Translations under genes and position numbers: made by a program
Shown here: positions 42,933-51,755 of the stretch, piece after piece
Position numbering within the stretch: the first letter of the stretch is position 1
How the letters are laid out: every line of letters starts with the position of its first letter
NCBI RefSeq assembly: GCF_026891035.1
Contig: NZ_JAPTGG010000012.1
Location: 71,467 to 135,466 of the forward strand
Source of the DNA: Dasania phycosphaerae
GTDB taxonomy: Bacteria; Pseudomonadota; Gammaproteobacteria; Pseudomonadales; Dasaniaceae
Reading direction: 5' to 3'
DNA: 64,000 bases
Notes under the pieces: model-generated
What the model saw: only the letters and a program-made list of their open reading frames with translations
Database searches by the model: none
What the model was told of the DNA's origin: nothing

Positions 42933-44300
42933 TTGGCTACAAACGCAACGCTAGCACCGCTTTCAGCCTCCCAACTCTTATCCCCCCTGCTCACAGACTA
43001 CCCCAACGCCAAGCGCTGGGTGGTGGCTTATAGTGGCGGGGTAGATTCCCATGTTTTACTGCACCTCTGCCATCACTTTTTAGCGCAGCAGCAAGGCCAA
43101 AGTTTGCCGGCTTTGTGTGCAGTGCATATCAATCATGGCTTACAGCAACCCGCAGAGGCTTGGGCGCAGCATTGCGCGCAGCAGGCTCAGGCTTTAGCTG
43201 TGCCCTTGCATATAGAGGCCGTCACCATAGAGCAGCAAGCTAGGCAGAGCTTAGAAGAGCAGGCCAGGCAGGCGCGCTATCAGGTATTTGAGCAGGCCCT
43301 GCAGCCCGGCGACTTATTATTACAGGGTCACCACGCCGATGATCAGGCGGAAACCCTATTGCTGCGCCTGCTGCGCGGCAGTGGCAGCCAGGGCTTGGGG
43401 GCTATGCCGCAGGCTAGGGCGCTGGGGGCAGGGCAGTTGGTGCGGCCATTGTTGGCGGTGTCCAGGGCGGCTATAGAGGCCTATGCCCAGCAACAGCAGT
43501 TGCGGTGGATAGAAGACCCCAGCAACCAAAGCAGTGATTTTGATCGCAATTTTTTACGCCTAGAGTTGCTCCCCAAATTGGCCCAGCGCTGGCCGCAGTT
43601 TGCTGAGAGTTTTGGCCGTTCAGCCCGGCTCAGTGCCGAGGCCTACCAGCTTAATCAAGAGTTGGCCGCTATGGATGCCCAGCGTTTGGGTTTTACTGGC
43701 CCAGGAAAGGGGCTGGCGGTAGCGGGCTTAAACACGTTGAGTTTGGCGCGCTGCAAAAATCTGCTGCGTTACTGGTTGGCGCAGCAGCAGCTGCCTATGC
43801 CCAGTGAGGCGCAGTTGCTGGCAGTGATAGATACGGTGATTTCCGCTCAGGCCGATGCCAGCCCCACGGTGTCTTGGCCGGGGGTAGAGGTGTGTCGTTT
43901 TGAGGGGCTGCTCTATGCGCATCAGCCCTTGCCCGACTTTGATAATAAGGCCCGGTATAGTTGGAGCCTGAGCGACGAGATCGTCCTACCCGGCGCTGGC
44001 AGCTTATCAGCTAGCCGCTGCGAGGGCGGCTGTATAGCTCTGCGCAAGGGGGCTGAGGCCGCAGATTTGCAGATACGTTTTCGCCAGAGCGGCGAGCACT
44101 GCCGCCCTGCGGGCCGCGGTGGTTCGCGCAAGCTTAAAAAACTATTGCAGGAATTGTCGGTGCCCTATTGGCTGCGTGGGCGGGTGCCGCTGTTGTACTG
44201 TGGCGATGAATTAATTGCGGTGGCCGATATGCTGGTGGCGGAAGGTTGGCAGGCGTCTGCTACTGAGCCGGGCTGGCAAATTTGCTGGCGGCGGCCTTAA
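42933..44300 (+). CDS. tilS: tRNA(Ile)-lysidine synthase
   Basis: A 455-residue N-type ATP pyrophosphatase that converts C34 of the CAU-anticodon tRNA-Ile to lysidine, which is essential for AUA decoding. The PP-loop is WVVAYSGGVDSHVLLHL (about 28-44), followed by HINHGLQQPAEAWA and LLQGHHADDQAETLLLRLLRG. The TilS C-terminal domain has RKLKKLLQELSVPYWLRGRV. The start is TTG at 42933, supported by GGGAGG ten bases upstream. Its rare start may keep expression low. Confidence 0.96.
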   Translation: MATNATLAPLSASQLLSPLLTDYPNAKRWVVAYSGGVDSHVLLHLCHHFLAQQQGQSLPALCAVHINHGLQQPAEAWAQHCAQQAQALAVPLHIEAVTIEQQARQSLEEQARQARYQVFEQALQPGDLLLQGHHADDQAETLLLRLLRGSGSQGLGAMPQARALGAGQLVRPLLAVSRAAIEAYAQQQQLRWIEDPSNQSSDFDRNFLRLELLPKLAQRWPQFAESFGRSARLSAEAYQLNQELAAMDAQRLGFTGPGKGLAVAGLNTLSLARCKNLLRYWLAQQQLPMPSEAQLLAVIDTVISAQADASPTVSWPGVEVCRFEGLLYAHQPLPDFDNKARYSWSLSDEIVLPGAGSLSASRCEGGCIALRKGAEAADLQIRFRQSGEHCRPAGRGGSRKLKKLLQELSVPYWLRGRVPLLYCGDELIAVADMLVAEGWQASATEPGWQICWRRP

Positions 44301-44334
44301 TCGCCATTTTCAGCTATCACAGCACCATTCTATG

Positions 44335-44403
44335 ATTGAGCCACTATGCCATTGCTGGTACACTGGCGTCCCATCTTAGGGGGTAAAACGACGCCGGTTT
44401 TTT
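44335..44403 (+). promoter_or_regulatory. Sigma70-like promoter overlapping a terminator hairpin ahead of pyrG
   Basis: TTGAGC at about 44336 and TACACT at 44359-44364 are 17 bases apart, as in a sigma70 promoter. CTGGCGTC (44363-44370) pairs with GACGCCGG (44390-44397), followed by TTTTTT, which reads as a terminator for the accA-tilS transcript. The promoter's own start would fall inside the hairpin loop, after the left arm, so an attenuator for pyrG is not obvious. Confidence 0.55.
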
Positions 44404-44483
44404 AGTCTATTTGACGGCCTGTTAACACCCAACTCAAGTACATTGCACACACGTTCAACGATACAGTTTATAAAAGGTTCTTC

Positions 44484-46112
44484 ATGGCGACTCGATTTGT
44501 CTTCGTCACCGGTGGTGTTGTTTCATCGCTAGGTAAGGGTATTGCATCGGCCTCTTTAGCGGCCATACTTGAGGCCCGCGGTCTTAAAGTCACCATACTT
44601 AAGTTAGACCCTTATATTAACGTAGACCCAGGCACCATGAGCCCCATACAGCACGGTGAAGTATTTGTGACTGAGGACGGTGCTGAAACCGATTTAGACC
44701 TAGGCCACTACGAGCGCTTCATCCGCGCCAAGATGAACCGCCGCAACAACTTTACCACTGGCCGCGTTTACGAAACCGTATTGCGTAAAGAGCGCCGCGG
44801 TGATTACTTAGGTGGCACGGTACAGGTTATCCCCCATATTACCGACGAAATTAAACGCCGCGTTATTGAAGGCGCTGGCGATGCCGATGTGGCGGTAATA
44901 GAAATTGGCGGCACCATAGGTGATATAGAGGGTTTGCCCTTTTTCGAAGCAGCCAGGCAGCTTAAATCTGAGCTGGGCCCCAAGCGCGCCATGCTTATGC
45001 ACTTAACGCTAGTGCCTTACATAGCCACTGCCGGTGAGACTAAAACCAAACCCACCCAGCACTCGGTTAAAGAGTTACGTTCTATAGGCTTGCAGCCTGA
45101 TATTTTATTGTGCCGTTCGGATCATAAAATTGACGAGCCCTCGCTGAAAAAGATTTCCTCTTTTACCAACGTAGAAGAGCGTGCAGTAATTCCTTTAGAG
45201 GATGCTGACAGTATTTACAAAATCCCCGGCCTGTTAAACCAGCGTGGTTTGGATCAGTTTATTGTCGAGCGTTTTGAGCTGGCTTGCGAGCCCGCCGATT
45301 TATCCGAGTGGGACAGGGTGATAGACGGCGACCTCAACCCCAAGCAAGAAGTTACCATTGCTATGGTCGGTAAATACATGGAGTTGTTGGATGCCTACAA
45401 GTCCTTAATCGAAGCCATGAAGCACGCGGGTATTAACACTTATACCAATATTAATTTTAAATATGTCGATTCCGAAGATATAGAGCGCGAAGGTACCGGC
45501 GCTTTGGAAGGGGTGGATGCCATCTTAGTCCCCGGAGGTTTTGGTGCTCGCGGCGTAGAGGGCAAAATCGCCACGGTTAAATTTGCCCGTGAAAATAAAG
45601 TGCCTTACCTGGGTATATGCTTAGGCATGCAAGTAGCGGTTATTGAATACGCCAGAAATGTCGCCAGCCTAACCCATGCCAATAGCACAGAGTTTGATAA
45701 GCACGCGCAAGAGCCGGTTATCGCCTTAATTACCGAGTGGGTGGATGCCGATGGCAATAAAGAAAAACGCGATGAGGCAGCCGACTTAGGCGGCACCATG
45801 CGCTTAGGTGGTCAAGAGTGCCGCCTAGCTGAAGGCTCATTAGCGAAACAGGTTTACGGCAAAGAGTTAATTGTTGAGCGTCACCGCCACCGCTATGAGG
45901 TGAACAATAACTTTGTTGATCAATTGCAAAAAGCCGGTTTGCGTATAGGTGGTTGGTCTGCCGATGACACTTTAGTAGAAGTGGTAGAGGTGGCGGATCA
46001 CCCCTGGTTTGTGGCCTGTCAGTTCCACCCGGAGTTTACCTCTACCCCAAGAGATGGCCACCCCTTGTTTACCGGTTTTGTTAATGCCGCGATTAAACAG
46101 TCACAGCGATAA
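44484..46112 (+). CDS. pyrG: CTP synthase
   Basis: A 542-residue glutamine amidotransferase making CTP from UTP. The N-terminal synthetase domain has FVTGGVVSSLGKGIASASL, LDPYINVDPGTMSP and EIGGTIGDIEGLPF. The C-terminal class I glutaminase domain has PYLGICLGMQVAV with the catalytic cysteine and QFHPEFTSTPRDGHPLF with the histidine and glutamate. kdsA and eno follow closely, the standard pyrG-kdsA-eno operon. Confidence 0.98.
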   Translation: MATRFVFVTGGVVSSLGKGIASASLAAILEARGLKVTILKLDPYINVDPGTMSPIQHGEVFVTEDGAETDLDLGHYERFIRAKMNRRNNFTTGRVYETVLRKERRGDYLGGTVQVIPHITDEIKRRVIEGAGDADVAVIEIGGTIGDIEGLPFFEAARQLKSELGPKRAMLMHLTLVPYIATAGETKTKPTQHSVKELRSIGLQPDILLCRSDHKIDEPSLKKISSFTNVEERAVIPLEDADSIYKIPGLLNQRGLDQFIVERFELACEPADLSEWDRVIDGDLNPKQEVTIAMVGKYMELLDAYKSLIEAMKHAGINTYTNINFKYVDSEDIEREGTGALEGVDAILVPGGFGARGVEGKIATVKFARENKVPYLGICLGMQVAVIEYARNVASLTHANSTEFDKHAQEPVIALITEWVDADGNKEKRDEAADLGGTMRLGGQECRLAEGSLAKQVYGKELIVERHRHRYEVNNNFVDQLQKAGLRIGGWSADDTLVEVVEVADHPWFVACQFHPEFTSTPRDGHPLFTGFVNAAIKQSQR

Positions 46113-46132
46113 ATCTCAGAGATATTCAGCAC

Positions 46133-46981
46133 ATGCAAAAAACGGTAACGGTAGCCAACTTAGAAATAGCTAATGACCGCCCCTTTGTGTTAATGGGCGG
46201 CATGAATGTGTTGGAGTCGCGCGACCTGGCCATGCAAATTGCCGAGCACTATGTAGAAGTTTGCGGCCGCTTAAACATACCCTATGTATTTAAAGCCTCC
46301 TTCGATAAGGCCAACCGTTCATCGGTGCATTCCTACCGTGGCCCCGGTATGGAAGAGGGCTTAAAAATTTTCCAAGAGATTAAACAAACCTTTAAGGTAC
46401 CTGTGATCACCGATGTGCACGAGGTTGATCAGGCCCAGCCCGTGGCCGAGGTCTGCGATATTATTCAGCTGCCCGCCTTTTTAGCGCGGCAAACCGACTT
46501 AGTAGCAGCCATGGCTAAAACCGGCGCGGCCATTAATATTAAAAAACCCCAGTTTTTAAGCCCAGCGCAAATGGGCAATATTGTTGATAAGTTTAAAGAG
46601 TGCGGCAACGACAAGGTCATGCTGTGCGAGCGTGGTTCATGCATGGGCTATGACAACTTGGTGGTTGATATGCTGGGCTTTCGCACCATGCAGGAAGTCA
46701 GTGGCGGCGCGCCTATTATCTTCGATGTTACCCACGCCCTGCAGTGCCGCGACCCTATGGGCGCAGCTTCTGGTGGTCGTCGCCATCAAGTCGCCGAGTT
46801 GGGGCGCGCCGGTATGGCGGTAGGCTTGGCCGGTTTATTTTTAGAGGCCCACCCCAATCCAGATCAGGCTAAATGTGATGGCCCCTCGGCCTTGCCGCTG
46901 TCGGCCTTAGAACCTTTTTTGCAGCAAATGAAAACCATAGACGAAGCGGTAAAAGCTTTGCCGGTTTTGCAAATCGATTAA
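46133..46981 (+). CDS. kdsA: 3-deoxy-8-phosphooctulonate synthase (KDO-8-phosphate synthase)
   Basis: A 282-residue TIM-barrel enzyme condensing arabinose 5-phosphate and PEP for LPS Kdo. Seen: FVLMGGMNVLESRDLA, FKASFDKANRSSVHSYRGPG, INIKKPQFLSP and FDVTHALQCRDP. It is 20 bases after pyrG and 32 before eno. Confidence 0.97.
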   Translation: MQKTVTVANLEIANDRPFVLMGGMNVLESRDLAMQIAEHYVEVCGRLNIPYVFKASFDKANRSSVHSYRGPGMEEGLKIFQEIKQTFKVPVITDVHEVDQAQPVAEVCDIIQLPAFLARQTDLVAAMAKTGAAINIKKPQFLSPAQMGNIVDKFKECGNDKVMLCERGSCMGYDNLVVDMLGFRTMQEVSGGAPIIFDVTHALQCRDPMGAASGGRRHQVAELGRAGMAVGLAGLFLEAHPNPDQAKCDGPSALPLSALEPFLQQMKTIDEAVKALPVLQID

Positions 46982-47013
46982 ATCTTAATTTTTATACTTT
47001 GGAGTAGAACATC

Positions 47014-48303
47014 ATGGCTGAAATTGCCGATATTAAAGCGTACGAAGTCTTAGATTCTCGAGGCAACCCCACAGTAGAGGCTGATGTTATTTTAGCTTCT
47101 GGTGCGATTGGTTCTGCCTGCGCCCCTTCAGGTGCCTCTACCGGTACTCGCGAAGCTTTAGAGTTGCGCGATGGCGATAAAAGCCGTTACTTGGGCAAGG
47201 GTGTGTTAACAGCTGTTAACAATATTAATACTGAGATTAAAGCTTTATTAGTAGGCAAAGATGCCAGCGACCAGCGTGCTATAGACCAGCTAATGATTGA
47301 TGCCGATGGCACCGAAAACAAAGCCAAGTTTGGTGCCAATGCTATTTTGGCCGTGTCTTTAGCCGCCGCAAAAGCAGTAGCCGCTGAAAAAGGTATCCCC
47401 TTATACCAGCACATAGCTGACTTAAACGGCACACCGGGCCAGTACAGCATGCCTGTACCTATGATGAACATCATCAACGGTGGTGAGCACGCCGACAACA
47501 ATGTTGATATTCAAGAGTTTATGGTGCAGCCAGTAGGCGCTAAAACCTTTACTGAAGCCTTACGTCAAGGTGCCGAAATTTTTCATGCCCTGAAAAAAGT
47601 ATTAAGCGAGCGTGGCTTGAGCACTGCAGTAGGCGATGAAGGCGGTTTTGCTCCTGACCTGCCTTCTAATGAAGCGGCTTTAGACGTTATTTCTGAGGCC
47701 ATAGCCAATGCCGGTTATGAATTAGGTAAAGACATTACTCTAGCCTTGGACTGCGCTTCTTCTGAATTTTATAAAGACGGCAAGTACGACCTGGCTGGCG
47801 AAGGTAAAGTATTTAGCGCGCCAGAATTTGCCGACTACTTGGCCGAGCTAAGCAGCAAGCACCCTATCATTTCAATTGAAGATGGTATGGACGAAAGCGA
47901 CTGGGAAGGCTGGGCCGACCTAACCAATAAAATTGGTGATCGCGTACAGTTAGTAGGTGACGATTTATTTGTAACCAACACTAAAATCTTAAAGCGTGGC
48001 ATAGATGAAGGTATAGGTAACTCTATCCTAATCAAGTTCAACCAAATCGGTTCTTTAACCGAAACTCTGGATGCGATTAAGATGGCACAAGCTGCCGGCT
48101 TTACCGCGGTTATCTCACACCGCTCAGGTGAAACCGAAGACACCACTATCGCTGATTTAGCCGTGGCTACTGCCGCAGGCCAAATCAAAACCGGCTCTTT
48201 ATGCCGCTCTGACCGCGTTGCCAAGTACAACCGCTTATTGCGCATAGAAGCCGAGCTAGGCGCCGCAGCACCTTATCGTGGCCGTGCTGAATTCAAAGCA
48301 TAG
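47014..48303 (+). CDS. eno: Enolase
   Basis: A 429-residue glycolytic enzyme interconverting 2-phosphoglycerate and PEP, also a degradosome component in relatives. Seen: VLDSRGNPTVEADV, GAPSGASTGTREALELRDGD (as CAPSGASTGTREALELRDGD), ISIEDGMDESDWEGW, LIKFNQIGSLTETLDAI and ISHRSGETEDTTIADLAV. Codon use is strongly biased, as expected for high expression. A terminator follows immediately. Confidence 0.98.
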   Translation: MAEIADIKAYEVLDSRGNPTVEADVILASGAIGSACAPSGASTGTREALELRDGDKSRYLGKGVLTAVNNINTEIKALLVGKDASDQRAIDQLMIDADGTENKAKFGANAILAVSLAAAKAVAAEKGIPLYQHIADLNGTPGQYSMPVPMMNIINGGEHADNNVDIQEFMVQPVGAKTFTEALRQGAEIFHALKKVLSERGLSTAVGDEGGFAPDLPSNEAALDVISEAIANAGYELGKDITLALDCASSEFYKDGKYDLAGEGKVFSAPEFADYLAELSSKHPIISIEDGMDESDWEGWADLTNKIGDRVQLVGDDLFVTNTKILKRGIDEGIGNSILIKFNQIGSLTETLDAIKMAQAAGFTAVISHRSGETEDTTIADLAVATAAGQIKTGSLCRSDRVAKYNRLLRIEAELGAAAPYRGRAEFKA

Positions 48304-48310
48304 TCATAGC

Positions 48311-48335
48311 AAGGCGGGCATTGCCCGCCTTTTTT
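48311..48335 (+). terminator. Intrinsic terminator after eno
   Basis: AAGGCGGGC and GCCCGCCTT form a 9-bp stem with an ATT loop and a following T-run, 8 bases after the eno stop. It closes the pyrG-kdsA-eno unit. Confidence 0.92.
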
Positions 48336-48423
48336 ATGCGCTGCTGCAAAGTGCGAAAGTGTAGATAGCATTTAACCCTGCGATGGATAATAATCACCAT
48401 TTATTTAATTAGCTGTTTAACTT

Positions 48424-48717
48424 ATGCGTTGGCTACTCCCTCTATTAATCGTTGCTTTTATAGGCCTGCAATATCGCTTGTGGATAGGCGAGGGCAGCTG
48501 GGCCAATATAGTCTCTTTAGAGCGAAAACTGCTTGAGCAAAAAACGGTCACCCATAATTTAGAACAGCGTAATGCCGAATTAGAGCGCGAAGTGTATAGC
48601 TTAAAAAATGGCTATGAAGCTATAGAGGAGCGTGCCCGCGCCGAGTTGGGGATGATTAAAGAGGGTGAAACTTTCTATCTATTGCTCAACGATAAAAAAT
48701 CGAGTTCCCAGCCATGA
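48424..48717 (+). CDS. ftsB: Cell division protein FtsB
   Basis: A 97-residue bitopic membrane protein of the FtsQLB divisome complex. It has an N-terminal transmembrane helix (LLPLLIVAFIGLQYRLWIG), then a coiled coil (LERKLLEQKTVTHNLEQRNA...) and the family's GYEAIEERARAELGMIKEGE with the constriction-control region. It overlaps ispD by ATGA. Order eno-ftsB-ispD is conserved. Confidence 0.95.
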   Translation: MRWLLPLLIVAFIGLQYRLWIGEGSWANIVSLERKLLEQKTVTHNLEQRNAELEREVYSLKNGYEAIEERARAELGMIKEGETFYLLLNDKKSSSQP

Positions 48718-49421
48718 GTGTACCGGTAAAAAATTACTATGCTGTGGTACCTGCGGCCGGTGTTGGCAAGCGGGTGGGGGCGGCTAAGCCCAAGCAGTAC
48801 ATAGAGATTAACGGCCAAACTGTATTAGAACACACGCTTAATGCACTGCTAAAAGCCCAGCTGTTTAGCGAAATTATTGTAGCGGTGAGTGCCGCTGACT
48901 CCCATTGGCAGCAAATAGCCTTATTGCAGCATCCCCAAATACGCGTAGTAGAAGGTGGCCAAGAGCGCAGTGATTCAGTGTTGGCGGCATTAACAGTGCT
49001 ACAGGCCGAGCCTGAGGATTGGGTATTGGTACACGATGTTGCCAGGCCTTGCATAGCGGAAAAATCCATACACAAGTTAATAGCGTGCTTAAAAAATGAC
49101 GAGGTGGGCGGTATTTTAGCGCTGCCTATTAGCGATACCGTTAAGCAGGTAGGTGAGGCGCAAGCCATTAACAGCACCTTAGATCGCAGCCAGTTATGGA
49201 GCGCGCAAACGCCACAGATGTTTCGCTATCAATTATTACAGCAGGGTTTACAGCAGGGCTTAGCGCAAGGCTTGGTCATTACCGATGAGGCCTCAGCCAT
49301 AGAGTTGCTGGGGTTTAAGCCCAAGGTAGTAGAGGGGCTGGCTAGCAATATAAAAATCACCCGCCCCGAAGATTTAACCCTGGCAGCCTTTTATTTAAGC
49401 CAAATCACAGAGGAAGATTAA
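48714..49421 (+). CDS. ispD: 2-C-methyl-D-erythritol 4-phosphate cytidylyltransferase
   Basis: A 235-residue MEP-pathway enzyme. The CTP-binding loop is VVPAAGVGKRVGAAKPKQY at residues about 11-29, followed by WVLVHDVARPCI and LWSAQTPQMFRY. Its ATG overlaps the ftsB stop and ispF begins 2 bases after its own stop, indicating translational coupling. Confidence 0.97.
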   Translation: MSVPVKNYYAVVPAAGVGKRVGAAKPKQYIEINGQTVLEHTLNALLKAQLFSEIIVAVSAADSHWQQIALLQHPQIRVVEGGQERSDSVLAALTVLQAEPEDWVLVHDVARPCIAEKSIHKLIACLKNDEVGGILALPISDTVKQVGEAQAINSTLDRSQLWSAQTPQMFRYQLLQQGLQQGLAQGLVITDEASAIELLGFKPKVVEGLASNIKITRPEDLTLAAFYLSQITEED

Positions 49422-49423
49422 AC

Positions 49424-49900
49424 GTGCGTATAGGTCATGGTTATGATGTGCACCGTTTTGCTGACGGCAATGAAATTATTTTAGGTGGTGTGCGCATACC
49501 TTATGAGCAAGGTTTGCTGGCGCACTCCGATGGCGATGTTTTGTTACACGCCCTAGCCGATGCCTTATTGGGTGCCTGTGCTTTGGGGGATATAGGAAAG
49601 CATTTTCCCGATACGGATGCGCAATATGCGGGTGCCGACAGCCGGGTATTGCTGCGCCATGTTTATCAGCTGGTACAGCAAGAGGGTTATCAGCTAGCTA
49701 ATGCCGATATTACCGTGATTGCACAAGCGCCTAAGCTGTCACCCCATACCGAAAAAATGTGTAGCCATATAGCTGCGGATTTAGCGGTAGATATTAAACA
49801 GATCAATGTTAAAGCCACCACCACGGAAAAGCTGGGCTTTGCTGGCCGTAAAGAAGGCATAGCTAGCCATGCGGTAGTGTTGTTAGTCGCTAAGCCATGA
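49424..49900 (+). CDS. ispF: 2-C-methyl-D-erythritol 2,4-cyclodiphosphate synthase
   Basis: A 158-residue trimeric zinc enzyme of the MEP pathway. It has MRIGHGYDVHRFADG with zinc ligands, LLAHSDGDVLLHALADALLG, and the C-terminal VKATTTEKLGFAGRKEGIA. The start is GTG at 49424. It overlaps truD by ATGA at the 3' end. Confidence 0.97.
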   Translation: MRIGHGYDVHRFADGNEIILGGVRIPYEQGLLAHSDGDVLLHALADALLGACALGDIGKHFPDTDAQYAGADSRVLLRHVYQLVQQEGYQLANADITVIAQAPKLSPHTEKMCSHIAADLAVDIKQINVKATTTEKLGFAGRKEGIASHAVVLLVAKP

Positions 49901-50961
49901 GTGATTATCTGAGCTTACTCAGTGAGCAGCACAAAGCCTATGCTGCCCCTACCTTAAGTGGCGTATTACGCAGTAGCCCGCAAGATTTTTTTGTAGATGA
50001 AATTTTAGGCTTTGAGCCCGAAGGTGAAGGCGAGCATGTCTTTATTTATATAGAAAAAACCGCCGCCAATACTCAGTTTGTCGCTGAGCAGCTCGCAACT
50101 TTTGCTAAGGTAGCTGTTAAAAATGTGAGTTTTTCCGGCATGAAAGATCGCTGGGCGGTAACCCGACAGTGGTTTAGTGTGCAGATGCCTGGCAAGCAAG
50201 CGCCCGATTTTAGCGCTCTCAATAATGCAGAAATACAAGTATTAAAACAAAGCCGTCACCCGCGTAAATTACGTCGCGGTGTACACAAAGCCAACTATTT
50301 TCGTTTACGCTTGCGCCAGCTAAGTGGTGATAGAGCCTATTTAGACGAAAGAGTGACAGCCATTGCCAAACTGGGGGTACCTAACTATTTTGGTGAGCAG
50401 CGCTTTGGCCACGGCGCACGCAATCTCAGTTCGGCCCAGCGTTGGTTTGCTGGTGCCTTTAAACCGCGCCGCAATCAGCAGGGATTGTTTTTATCGGCGG
50501 CACGTTCATTATTATTTAATCAGTTATTGTCCAAGCGCGTCGCAGACAATAATTGGGCTGACTATATACCCGGCGACATTATGATGTTAGCTGGCACCCA
50601 TAGTGTGTTTAAACCAGAACCAAGCGAAGCCGAGGACATACGCTTGCGTTTACAGCAGGGTGATATCCACAGTACCGGCCCTATGTTTGGCAAGGCATTG
50701 GCTATGTGTTGTAGTGAGCAGGCAGTCGCGTTAGAGCAGTTGGTGTTTGAACAGCACCCAGAGCTGTGTGCCGGTTTGTTAAAGCAAGGTTTAACGGCAG
50801 AGCGCAGGGCATTGCGAGTAATTCCCGCGCAACTGCAGCATCAGTTTATAGATGAAGATACTTTAGAGTTAAGTTTTGAATTGCCTAGCGGCTGTTTTGC
50901 TACCGCAGTTATGGCAGAATTGGTCGATTATCACAGCGCGGAGCGCGAGCGTGATCAGTAA
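49897..50961 (+). CDS. truD: tRNA pseudouridine(13) synthase TruD
   Basis: A 354-residue pseudouridine synthase for U13 of tRNA-Glu. The catalytic aspartate is in VSFSGMKDRWAVTRQWFSV (near residue 85), and RGVHKANYFRLRLR and VPNYFGEQRFGHGARNL are family motifs with the inserted TRUD domain following. surE normally follows in gammaproteobacteria, but the next gene here, 55 bases on, is pcm. Confidence 0.96.
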   Translation: MSDYLSLLSEQHKAYAAPTLSGVLRSSPQDFFVDEILGFEPEGEGEHVFIYIEKTAANTQFVAEQLATFAKVAVKNVSFSGMKDRWAVTRQWFSVQMPGKQAPDFSALNNAEIQVLKQSRHPRKLRRGVHKANYFRLRLRQLSGDRAYLDERVTAIAKLGVPNYFGEQRFGHGARNLSSAQRWFAGAFKPRRNQQGLFLSAARSLLFNQLLSKRVADNNWADYIPGDIMMLAGTHSVFKPEPSEAEDIRLRLQQGDIHSTGPMFGKALAMCCSEQAVALEQLVFEQHPELCAGLLKQGLTAERRALRVIPAQLQHQFIDEDTLELSFELPSGCFATAVMAELVDYHSAERERDQ

Positions 50962-51016
50962 GCGCGCTAAACAACAATAATTAAAACCGTTAAGGCTGTA
51001 TTGGGAGCTACAATCA

Positions 51017-51682
51017 GTGAGTCAGATAAATCTCGCCGGGATAGGAGTTACCTCCCAGCGTACCCGCGACAGATTGGTGCAGCGTTTAGTTGACCAAGGC
51101 ATTAGCAATATTCATGTATTAGAAACCATGAGTAAAACCGCTAGGCATATATTTTTAGATGAAGCGTTTACCCATCTGGCTTATGAAGATAAGTCCTTGC
51201 CTATAGGCTATGGGCAAACATTATCGCAGCCCTATATTGTTGCGCGCATGACTGAGTTACTGCTGGCTGCGGGCCCTTTAAAACGGGTGTTAGAAGTAGG
51301 TACAGGCTCGGGCTACCAAACCGCAATACTGGCGCAACTGGTAGACAGCGTTTTTAGTGTGGAGCGAATTAAGCCTTTACAGGATAAAGCTCGCGAGCGT
51401 TTACGCTTATTAAAAATGCGTAACGTGCAATACAAACATGCCGACGGCGGTTTTGGCTGGCCCTATAAAGGCCCTTACGATGGCATAATCTCTACGGCAG
51501 CACCTGCCGATGTGCCAGCGGAGCTAATAGAACAATTAGCCGAAGGTGGCCGCTTAGTGATACCTGTGGGTGATGAAACCTCGCAGGATTTAGTACTGAT
51601 AGAAAAAACCGAACAGGGCTTAAAACGACAAATAATAGAGCCCGCTTTTTTTGTGCCTTTTAAATCAGGCACTATTAAGTAA
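51017..51682 (+). CDS. pcm: Protein-L-isoaspartate O-methyltransferase
   Basis: A 221-residue repair methyltransferase for isoaspartyl residues. SAM-binding motif: VLEVGTGSGYQTAILAQLV; other motifs: PIGYGQTLSQPYIVARMTEL and YDGIISTAAPADVP. The start is GTG at 51017 (SQINLAGIGVTSQRTRDRLV). It belongs to the truD-(surE)-pcm-nlpD-rpoS cluster. Confidence 0.96.
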   Translation: MSQINLAGIGVTSQRTRDRLVQRLVDQGISNIHVLETMSKTARHIFLDEAFTHLAYEDKSLPIGYGQTLSQPYIVARMTELLLAAGPLKRVLEVGTGSGYQTAILAQLVDSVFSVERIKPLQDKARERLRLLKMRNVQYKHADGGFGWPYKGPYDGIISTAAPADVPAELIEQLAEGGRLVIPVGDETSQDLVLIEKTEQGLKRQIIEPAFFVPFKSGTIK

Positions 51683-51686
51683 TTAC

Positions 51687-51752
51687 AGTCGCTAGTCTCT
51701 AGAAAGATACAGGAATACCACTAGCGACTAGAGACTACCAACTAGAGACTGA
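51687..51752. repeat. TAGTCKC repeat copy between pcm and the DUF368 gene
   Basis: AGTCGCTAGTCTCTAG at 51688-51703 is answered by CTAGCGACTAGAGACTA at 51721-51737 and CTAGAGACT at about 51742. The units are 7-bp variants TAGTCGC and TAGTCTC in tandem and inverted order. The block fills almost all of the space between the two genes. Confidence 0.75.
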
Positions 51753-51755
51753 TCT

